A stretch of DNA of 6,206 nt, from NCBI GenBank assembly GCA_903925445.1, contig CAIYFE010000210.1:1-6206 (forward strand), in the 5' to 3' direction. Below are positions 1 through 4,877 of the stretch, piece by piece. The DNA is from an uncultured Burkholderiales bacterium (GTDB taxonomy: Bacteria > Pseudomonadota > Gammaproteobacteria > Burkholderiales > Burkholderiaceae_C). The position numbers and the translations under genes were made by a program. Position 1 is the first letter of the stretch. Each line of letters begins with the position of its first letter. The notes beneath the pieces are model-generated. The model was not told where the DNA came from. It made no database searches and saw nothing but the letters and a program-made list of their open reading frames with translations.

Positions 1-226
1 AGAGTCGAAATTCCTCACCCACGCAAATTTCAAACAAATCGAAGAAGAAATAGAAAAATTGCCGATGCGTCAACGAGAAGCCTTCCTCCTGCGTTATTGG
101 GAGGATTTGGATGTCGCAGAGACAGCATCTGCCATGGGATGTTCAGAAGGAAGTGTTAAAACCCACTGTTCACGCGCCGTTCAAGCACTCAGCAAAGCAC
201 TCACTGCCAAAGGGCTCAAGCCATGA
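1..226 (+). CDS. RNA polymerase sigma factor, ECF/sigma-70 family, C-terminal part (5' end outside window)
   Basis: The frame beginning at base 2 is open from the window edge to TGA at 224-226 and gives 74 residues. They form a sigma-70 region 4 domain: LPMRQREAFLLRYWED (visible residues 20-35), followed by a helix-turn-helix (DVAETASAMGCSEGSVKTH, about 37-55) and a closing amphipathic helix. In this family the segment contacts the -35 element of target promoters. No regions 1 or 3 can be judged, because the start lies upstream; ECF factors are usually about 160-200 residues, so more than half is missing. The stop overlaps the ATG of the next gene (ATGA, 223-226), and that gene encodes a one-pass membrane protein, so a sigma/anti-sigma pair is a reasonable inference. 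The domain call is firm; the subgroup and regulon are unknown. Confidence 0.9.
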   Translation, partial: ESKFLTHANFKQIEEEIEKLPMRQREAFLLRYWEDLDVAETASAMGCSEGSVKTHCSRAVQALSKALTAKGLKP

Positions 227-687
227 CCAACACTGCACAACGACTCATCAACCGACAAAACCAGTTGGGTTTGCGCGTTGCTGCGCACCTCGATGCCGCT
301 TGCAAAGAATTGCCCCACGACATTCAAGCGCGACTGAGCGCGGCTCGCACCCGTGCCGTTGCCGCGAAAATTGCCACTCAAATTCAAGCTCAAACCACGC
401 ACATTGTTGGGCAATCCAACGCGACAGCCTTGCTCCATTTGGGTGGCGATGAAGGTTTGAACATTTGGAATCGCTTGGCCTCGCTGCTGCCTTTGGTCGC
501 TTTGGTGGCTGGATTGGCCTTGATTCAACACTTTGTTGACAACTCCCGCGTTGATGAACTGACCGAAGTCGACTCTGCCATGCTGTCCGACGACCTGCCC
601 CCAACCGCTTATGCCGACCCTGGCTTTTTGCAATTCCTCAAGACGCCCCTGACGGAAAGCGAAGCGGCTGATCAGACCAAGGAATAA
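223..687 (+). CDS. DUF3619 family single-pass membrane protein, candidate anti-sigma factor
   Basis: This 154-residue protein has a charged N-terminal part (1-82) with LGLRVAAHLD and LPHDIQARLSAARTRA. One hydrophobic segment follows at about residues 85-103 (LASLLPLVALVAGLALIQHF), preceded by W82 and R84. The C-terminal tail of about 50 residues is acidic and contains the conserved-looking stretch AMLSDDLPPTAYADPGFLQF (119-138). I recognise it as DUF3619, a betaproteobacterial family of unknown function. The ATG overlaps the sigma factor stop, and AAAGGG at 209-214 sits 8 bases upstream, which supports this start. A cytoplasmic N-domain, one membrane helix and a periplasmic tail directly after a sigma gene is the layout of RseA-like anti-sigma factors. 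I see no zinc-binding HxxxCxxC motif, so it is not a ZAS-type anti-sigma factor. Family call is good; the role is inferred. Confidence 0.82.
   Translation: MTNTAQRLINRQNQLGLRVAAHLDAACKELPHDIQARLSAARTRAVAAKIATQIQAQTTHIVGQSNATALLHLGGDEGLNIWNRLASLLPLVALVAGLALIQHFVDNSRVDELTEVDSAMLSDDLPPTAYADPGFLQFLKTPLTESEAADQTKE
679..684 (+). promoter_or_regulatory. Shine-Dalgarno AAGGAA that bears on the DUF3106 gene start
   Basis: AAGGAA lies inside the last codons of the DUF3619 gene. It is 4 bases before a TTG codon at 689 and 13 bases before the in-frame ATG at 698. The spacing suits TTG better than ATG, although 4 bases is short. Both starts leave the signal peptide intact. Confidence 0.5.
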
Positions 688-688
688 A

Positions 689-1330
689 TTGATTTTTATG
701 TTCCTACGCGCGCGCACCCCAACCCTGCTTGCAGCCATTTGCCTGGCCGCCTTGGGGTTGGTGAGCGTCACAGCTTTTGCGCAGCAAAGCCTGCCCGAAA
801 CGCCAACACCCCAAACCGTGGCTTTAACCACCAGCAAGCCGACATGGAACGATCTCACGCCAGAGCAACGCCAAGCACTGGCTCCTTTGGCGCAGCAATG
901 GAACAGCATTCCCGAAGTTGGCAAACGCAAGTGGATCAACATTTCGCGCAACTTTGACCAACTCAGCGCGGATGAAAAGTCTTTGGTGCAAGGACGCATG
1001 CGTGAATGGGCCGCATTGAGCCCTCAACAACGCAATTTGGCGCGACTGAATTACGCCGACGCCAAACAACTCTCTCAAGACGAAAAACGCGCCAAATGGG
1101 AAGCCTACCAAGCCCTGAGCCCTGAAGCCAAGCAAAAGCTTGCGACGCAACAGCAAAAGCCCGCGCCTAGTGGCGCTGCGCTTGCCATCAAGCCCGTACC
1201 TTCGCAAAAATTGGCCGCTTTGCCCTCACCCACCGACAGCAAGCCGCTGCCACGCATTGACACTCAGCAGGCCAACCCCGTGACCTTGCTCCCATTGCAG
1301 CACCCAGCAGCCACAACCGCAAGCCAATGA
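689..1330 (+). CDS. Exported DUF3106 helical-repeat protein
   Basis: The protein is 213 residues from TTG at 689, or 210 from ATG at 698; TTG is preferred on ribosome-site spacing. The N-terminus is a Sec signal peptide: R7 and R9, then a hydrophobic core (LLAAICLAALGLVSV), with likely cleavage after AFA at residue 31, so the mature protein should be periplasmic. Residues 54-152 match DUF3106: repeated L-[ST]-P/x-x-x-[RK] helix starts (LTPEQR 56, LSADEK 92, LSPQQR 110, LSQDEK 128, LSPEAK 143) with regularly placed Trp (71, 82, 107, 137). The C-terminal 60 residues are Pro/Ala/Gln-rich, of low complexity and probably disordered. The stop overlaps the next ATG (ATGA). No enzyme motif is visible. 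The repeats recall periplasmic LTXXQ proteins (CpxP/Spy/CnrX), but I cannot show homology. Lying after a sigma factor and a possible anti-sigma, it may be the envelope-facing sensor or chaperone of that module. Confidence 0.82.
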   Translation: MIFMFLRARTPTLLAAICLAALGLVSVTAFAQQSLPETPTPQTVALTTSKPTWNDLTPEQRQALAPLAQQWNSIPEVGKRKWINISRNFDQLSADEKSLVQGRMREWAALSPQQRNLARLNYADAKQLSQDEKRAKWEAYQALSPEAKQKLATQQQKPAPSGAALAIKPVPSQKLAALPSPTDSKPLPRIDTQQANPVTLLPLQHPAATTASQ

Positions 1331-1848
1331 TTTCTGAAGTTGACACAGCCCCGGTGCCTAGCCTTCAAGCACCCCGGCTCATCCGGCGCATGGCGTGTTG
1401 GGTCTATGAAGGATTGCTTTTATTCGGTGTGGTTTTCATTTCTGGCTATTTGTTCAGCACCCTGACCCAAACCCGCAATGCGATGGACAACCGCCATGCC
1501 ATGCAAATCTTTTTGTTTTTGGTGTTTGGGTTGTACTTCACTTGGTTTGGGCACAAAGGCCAAACCTTGGCCATGAAGACGTGGAATTTGCGCTTGGTCG
1601 ATGTGCAGGGGCAAGCCGTTTCCAAACCCCGCGCCTTTGCGCGCTATGTCTTGAGTTGGGTTTGGTTCTTACCCCCATTGGTCGCCATTTCACCTTATGG
1701 CTTGAGCGCAGGCGAGAGCCTGGTGATTTGCTTGGGCTGGGTGGCGGTCTGGGCGCTGCTGAGCCGTTTTCAAAGTGACAAACAGTTTTGGCATGATGTG
1801 TGGGCAGGCACGCGCCTGATTCACTCCGAACCCATGAGCCGACACTGA
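1327..1848 (+). CDS. RDD family integral membrane protein
   Basis: A 173-residue polytopic membrane protein with about four hydrophobic segments near residues 29-46, 60-75, 108-122 and 131-146. The RDD signature is present in order: Arg pair R20/R21 before the first helix, GQTLAMKTWNLRLVD (78-92) after the second, and FWHDVWAGTRLI (154-165) with D157 at the end. The first Asp of the classical pattern is replaced by Glu (E28, seven residues after R21), a conservative change. RDD proteins are generally of unknown function; some have been linked to ion transport or appear fused to other envelope domains. The ATG overlaps the preceding TGA by 4 bases and dgkA follows after 4 bases, so the gene is translationally embedded in the operon. 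The family call is solid; substrate and activity are unknown. Confidence 0.88.
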   Translation: MISEVDTAPVPSLQAPRLIRRMACWVYEGLLLFGVVFISGYLFSTLTQTRNAMDNRHAMQIFLFLVFGLYFTWFGHKGQTLAMKTWNLRLVDVQGQAVSKPRAFARYVLSWVWFLPPLVAISPYGLSAGESLVICLGWVAVWALLSRFQSDKQFWHDVWAGTRLIHSEPMSRH

Positions 1849-1852
1849 ACCC

Positions 1853-2239
1853 ATGCACGAAGAAGTCAACCCACAAAAAGCCCGCACAGGATTGAGCCGC
1901 GTTTGGCATGCCTTGGGATATTCCATCCACGGACTCCAAGCCGCTTGGTACGAAAAAGCCTTTCGCCAAGAGGCCATCTTTGCGGTGATCTTGCTTCCTA
2001 GCGCGTTTTGGATCGGGCAGACTTGGGTTGAAATCGCCCTGCTCATTGGCGGCGTGCTGTTGGTGATGATTGTGGAATTGCTCAACACCGGCATTGAATC
2101 GGCCATCGATCGCATTGGCCCCGAATGGCACGCTTTGGCCAAGCGCGCCAAAGACATGGGAAGTGCCGCCGTGTTGATGAGTTTGCTGTTTTGTTTGGGC
2201 ATCTGGATTGCGGCCATTCGTGCCTTGGTGATGCCATGA
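1853..2239 (+). CDS. dgkA: Diacylglycerol kinase (prokaryotic DgkA type)
   Basis: A 128-residue inner-membrane enzyme that phosphorylates diacylglycerol to phosphatidic acid with ATP, recycling the diacylglycerol released when phospholipid head groups are donated to periplasmic glucans or other envelope polymers. The length matches the family (about 120 residues in E. coli). Visible are the surface-helix motif AFRQEAIFAV (36-45), the catalytic stretch VELLNTGIESAIDRIG (74-89) and RAKDMGSAAV (98-107). E75, N78, E82, D86, K100 and D101 correspond to the E. coli residues around Glu69, Asn72, Glu76, Asp80, Lys94 and Asp95. Three hydrophobic helices fit at about 42-55, 59-80 and 105-124. The gene sits 4 bases after the RDD gene without an obvious Shine-Dalgarno, suggesting coupled translation, and its TGA overlaps the next ATG. 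The start at 1853 gives a normal N-terminus. Confidence 0.96.
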   Translation: MHEEVNPQKARTGLSRVWHALGYSIHGLQAAWYEKAFRQEAIFAVILLPSAFWIGQTWVEIALLIGGVLLVMIVELLNTGIESAIDRIGPEWHALAKRAKDMGSAAVLMSLLFCLGIWIAAIRALVMP

Positions 2240-2823
2240 CGACCCCAGCGTTTTCGATGTGTGTTTACTGCGGTTCGCGCCCAGGCGTCACGCCGGTGTA
2301 TGCGCAGGTGGCGCAACGGGTGGGTCGCTGGATCGGTGAGCATGGAGGGCAATTGGTCTATGGCGGCGGCAACAACGGTTTGATGGGCTTGGTGGCGCAA
2401 TCTGCACAACAAGCTGGTGCCCGCGTGGTGGGCATCATTCCCAAAGCCTTGCAAACCACCGAAAACACGCGCCATGCTTGCACCGAGCTGCACGTGGTGG
2501 AAACCATGCACGAGCGCAAGCGCATGATGGCCGAACGTGCCGATGCTTTCATCGCCCTGCCCGGTGGCATTGGAACCTTTGAGGAATTATTTGAGGTCTG
2601 GACTTGGCGTCAGCTGGGTTATCACGACAAACCCATTGGTTTGCTCAACACCCAAGGCTATTACGATGGGCTGATTGAGTTCAGCCGACACAGCGTTTCG
2701 CAAGGGTTTTTGAGCGACTGGCAGATGGATTTGGTGCGCATCGACACCCATCCTGAGGATTTGCTGCAAGCCTTGGTGCAGGCAGCGGGTTGGACGCCGC
2801 CTGCCAAGTTGGCCGGCGTTTAA
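2236..2823 (+). CDS. LOG family protein (TIGR00730), nucleotide 5'-monophosphate phosphoribohydrolase
   Basis: A 195-residue Rossmann-fold protein. Motifs in order: FSMCVYCGSRPG (6-17), VYGGGNNGLMGLV (41-53, the phosphate-binding GGGxxGLMG), HERKRMMAERAD (92-103) with the conserved Arg/Lys, and PGGIGTFEELFEVWTW (109-124), the PGGxGTxxE signature with the catalytic Glu. Members were once misnamed lysine decarboxylases; characterised ones cleave the N-glycosidic bond of cytokinin riboside monophosphates or of ordinary nucleotides such as AMP. The substrate here cannot be told from sequence. I chose the ATG at 2236 because it overlaps the dgkA stop (ATGA) and has GGTGA four bases before it. A longer in-frame start at 2125 would only add 37 residues lying wholly inside dgkA. 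It ends the + strand operon and its stop overlaps that of the convergent PII gene. Confidence 0.92.
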   Translation: MTTPAFSMCVYCGSRPGVTPVYAQVAQRVGRWIGEHGGQLVYGGGNNGLMGLVAQSAQQAGARVVGIIPKALQTTENTRHACTELHVVETMHERKRMMAERADAFIALPGGIGTFEELFEVWTWRQLGYHDKPIGLLNTQGYYDGLIEFSRHSVSQGFLSDWQMDLVRIDTHPEDLLQALVQAAGWTPPAKLAGV

Positions 2824-3158
2824 ATCGCGGCTTCGTCGGCCTCGCCGGTGCGAATGCGCACCACGCGCTCCACAGCCGTCACAAAGATTTTGCCGTCGCC
2901 GATTTTGCCCGTGCGTGCAGCGCGCACGATGGCGTCCACACAATTGTCCACGTCTGAGGTTTTGACCACCACCTCAACTTTGACTTTGGGCAAGAAATCG
3001 ACCACATATTCCGCGCCACGGTAGAGCTCGGTATGGCCTTTTTGACGGCCAAATCCTTTGACCTCGGTCACGGTCAAACCCGTCACGCCGCATTCAGCGA
3101 GAGCCTCACGTACTTCTTCGAGTTTGAAAGGTTTGATGATGGCGGTGACTTGCTTCAT
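2820..3158 (-). CDS. glnB: Nitrogen regulatory protein P-II, GlnB type
   Basis: A 112-residue PII signal protein, exactly the family length. It carries the uridylylation-site signature KGHTELYRGAEYVVDFLP (40-57) with T-loop Tyr51 (and Tyr46), and the C-terminal block GKIGDGKIFV (84-93) followed by RIRTGEADEAAI. PII proteins are trimers that bind ATP/ADP and 2-oxoglutarate, are uridylylated by GlnD when glutamine is low, and control glutamine synthetase adenylylation, NtrB/NtrC and, in some bacteria, other enzymes. Thr43 and Asp54 resemble E. coli GlnB (GlnK has Ala43 and Asn54), and no amtB gene adjoins it, so GlnB is preferred; the ADEAA tail and Thr5 are GlnK-like, leaving some doubt. It lies 30 bases after nadE on the same strand, very likely co-transcribed. 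Its TAA overlaps the LOG stop, with no terminator. Confidence 0.96.
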   Translation of the reverse strand: MKQVTAIIKPFKLEEVREALAECGVTGLTVTEVKGFGRQKGHTELYRGAEYVVDFLPKVKVEVVVKTSDVDNCVDAIVRAARTGKIGDGKIFVTAVERVVRIRTGEADEAAI

Positions 3159-3165
3159 GGTGATT

Positions 3166-3170
3166 TCCTT
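3166..3170 (-). promoter_or_regulatory. Shine-Dalgarno AAGGA for glnB
   Basis: The - strand reads AAGGA seven bases before the glnB ATG (3158-3156), within the 30-base gap after nadE. It is one of the clearest ribosome sites in the window, and would allow glnB to be translated independently of, and possibly more strongly than, nadE from a shared transcript. Confidence 0.65.
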
Positions 3171-3188
3171 GATTCAAAAAACAGGTGC

Positions 3189-4850
3189 TCAGGCACGGAA
3201 CTTATTGGTAATAGGATAACGCCAATCTTTGCCAAAGCTGCGGTGCGTGACGCGAATGCCCACGGGTGACTGGCGGCGCTTGTATTCGTTGAGGCGAATC
3301 AAGCGGGTGACTTTTTCCACATCAGCCCGCGCAAAGCCTGCGGTGATGATTTCTTCAGCGCTTTGGTCGTTTTCCATGTAACGCGACACAATTGCGTCCA
3401 ACACGTCATAAGGCGGCAAGCTGTCTTGGTCTTTTTGGTCAGGCCGCAACTCTGCGCTGGGCGGGCGCGTGATGATGCGCTCGGGAATTGGGTTGGCGCC
3501 GCAGCCATACGGATCGTGGGCGTTGCGCCAGCGCGCCAGCTGAAAGACCAAGGTTTTAGCCACGTCTTTGAGCACAGCAAAACCACCTGCCATGTCGCCA
3601 TACAGCGTGCAGTAGCCGGTTGCCATTTCGCTTTTGTTGCCCGTGGTCAGCACCAGCGCACCAAATTTGTTGGACAAGGCCATCAGCAAGGTGCCTCGAA
3701 TGCGGGCTTGTATGTTTTCTTCGGTGGTGTCTGGCGTTGTGCCGGCAAAATCGTTGTTGAGCGAGGCTAAAAACGCTTCAAACTCAGGCACGATGGACAA
3801 CTCGTCGTAGCGCACGCCCAATCGTTGCGCCATCTCGCGGGCATCGATCCAGCTGATTTCGGCGGTGTAGGGCGAAGGCATCATGACGGTTCGGACCTTG
3901 TCTGCCCCCAAAGCGTCCACGGCGATGGCCAACACCAAGGCCGAATCGATGCCGCCGGACAAACCCAACAGCACCCCAGGAAAACCATTCTTACCAATGT
4001 AATCTCGCACGCCCAGCACCAAGGCGTGCCACAAATCGGCCTCCAACGAGCCCTCCGCCGCAATGGGCGCGGACAAATGCAAGGCTTGGCCTTGGGTCAG
4101 GGTGACTTCAAACAGATCAGGCACAAAACTTGGCGCACGCCCTGCCAGCGATTGGTCTGCGTTGAGCGCGAATGAGCGCCCTTCAAACACCACCTCGTCT
4201 TGTCCGCCCACCAAATGGGCATAAATCAAAGGCAGACCCGTGGCGCCCACGCGGGCGCGCATGGCTTGTTCGCGCTCATCGCCTTTGCCCACATGAAAAG
4301 GCGATGCGTTGATGACTGCCAAAATTTGCGCGCCAGCAGCTTGGGCTTGCAGCGCGGGCTGGTCAAACCAAGCGTCCTCGCAAATCAGCAAACCCACGCG
4401 CACGCCTTGCACTTCAAAGACACACGGCGCGTGCCCCGGCATGAAATAGCGACGCTCATCGAACACTTGGTAATTGGGCAACTCGCGTTTGGCATATTGC
4501 GCCACCACTTGCCCTTGGCTCAGCACGCTGGCCATGTTCAAGCGCCGTTGCACCGACACCGAACGGGTGCGCTCATCGCCCCCGCTGGGATGACCCACAA
4601 CCACATGCAGGTCTTTCAGATCGGCCAAAGCCTGAGCAACGGTTTTCAAGGCATCATCGCAGGCTTGGATGAACGACGGGCGCAAAAACAAGTCTTCTGC
4701 GGCGTAGCCACACAGCGACAATTCTGGCGTGAGCACCAAGCGCGCACCTTGGGCGTAGGCCGTGCGTGAAGCGTCAATGATTTTTTGCGCGTTGCCCGCG
4801 ATGTCGCCCACGACAAAGTTCAATTGAGCAACACTGATTTTGAAAGTCAT
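3189..4850 (-). CDS. nadE: Glutamine-dependent NAD+ synthetase
   Basis: A 553-residue two-domain cytosolic enzyme for the last step of NAD+ synthesis: deamido-NAD+ + glutamine + ATP to NAD+ + glutamate + AMP + PPi. The N-terminal nitrilase-type glutaminase domain (about 1-265) holds the Glu-Lys-Cys triad: E43 in TPELSLCGY, K121 in YAKRELPNY and C157 in LLICEDAW. The C-terminal synthetase domain has the ATP-PPase P-loop LGLSGGIDSALV (295-306), MMPSPYTAE (323-331), TTGNKSEMATGY (402-413) and a normal tail ending FRA. Length fits the usual 540-570. The ATG at 4850 is chosen because MTFKISVAQLNFVVGDIAGN begins exactly where the family begins; the frame stays open 525 bases further upstream, but that part is antisense to the next gene and has no family similarity I recognise. 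No clear Shine-Dalgarno precedes this ATG. glnB follows 30 bases downstream. Confidence 0.97.
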   Translation of the reverse strand: MTFKISVAQLNFVVGDIAGNAQKIIDASRTAYAQGARLVLTPELSLCGYAAEDLFLRPSFIQACDDALKTVAQALADLKDLHVVVGHPSGGDERTRSVSVQRRLNMASVLSQGQVVAQYAKRELPNYQVFDERRYFMPGHAPCVFEVQGVRVGLLICEDAWFDQPALQAQAAGAQILAVINASPFHVGKGDEREQAMRARVGATGLPLIYAHLVGGQDEVVFEGRSFALNADQSLAGRAPSFVPDLFEVTLTQGQALHLSAPIAAEGSLEADLWHALVLGVRDYIGKNGFPGVLLGLSGGIDSALVLAIAVDALGADKVRTVMMPSPYTAEISWIDAREMAQRLGVRYDELSIVPEFEAFLASLNNDFAGTTPDTTEENIQARIRGTLLMALSNKFGALVLTTGNKSEMATGYCTLYGDMAGGFAVLKDVAKTLVFQLARWRNAHDPYGCGANPIPERIITRPPSAELRPDQKDQDSLPPYDVLDAIVSRYMENDQSAEEIITAGFARADVEKVTRLIRLNEYKRRQSPVGIRVTHRSFGKDWRYPITNKFRA

Positions 4851-4853
4851 AAG
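4824..4853 (+). promoter_or_regulatory. Weak candidate sigma-70 promoter for the FemAB-like gene
   Basis: TTGAGC (4824-4829) and CATAAG (4848-4853) match four of six bases each of the -35 and -10 consensus, with an 18-base spacer. The site lies mostly inside the first codons of nadE and would start transcription about 18 bases before the ATG at 4878. It is close to chance level but in the only place a short-leader promoter could be. Confidence 0.22.
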
Positions 4854-4877
4854 GCGGGATCTGCGTCTGAGTGAAAC

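Noticed and set aside
181..999. Long - strand frame (272 codons) opposite the DUF3619 and DUF3106 genes
   Set aside because: The + strand genes have ribosome sites, a signal peptide and known family patterns; the antisense frame has none.
2125..2235. Longer N-terminus for the LOG protein
   Set aside because: The 37 extra residues are an out-of-frame reading of dgkA, whereas ATG 2236 gives the family's normal start and an ATGA overlap like other junctions here.
1690..2511. Long - strand frame (273 codons) opposite the RDD, dgkA and LOG genes
   Set aside because: All three + strand genes have unmistakable family motifs here; the antisense product is rich in His/Met/Ala and resembles no family.
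2813..2848. CCGGCG/CGCCGG inverted repeat as a terminator for the LOG or glnB transcripts
   Set aside because: Six pairs with a 24-base loop, no following T tract, and located in coding sequence; likely chance in GC-rich DNA.
4200..4769. + strand frame (189 codons) inside nadE
   Set aside because: Antisense shadow of the glutaminase domain; His/Gln/Arg-rich composition with no motif or ribosome site.
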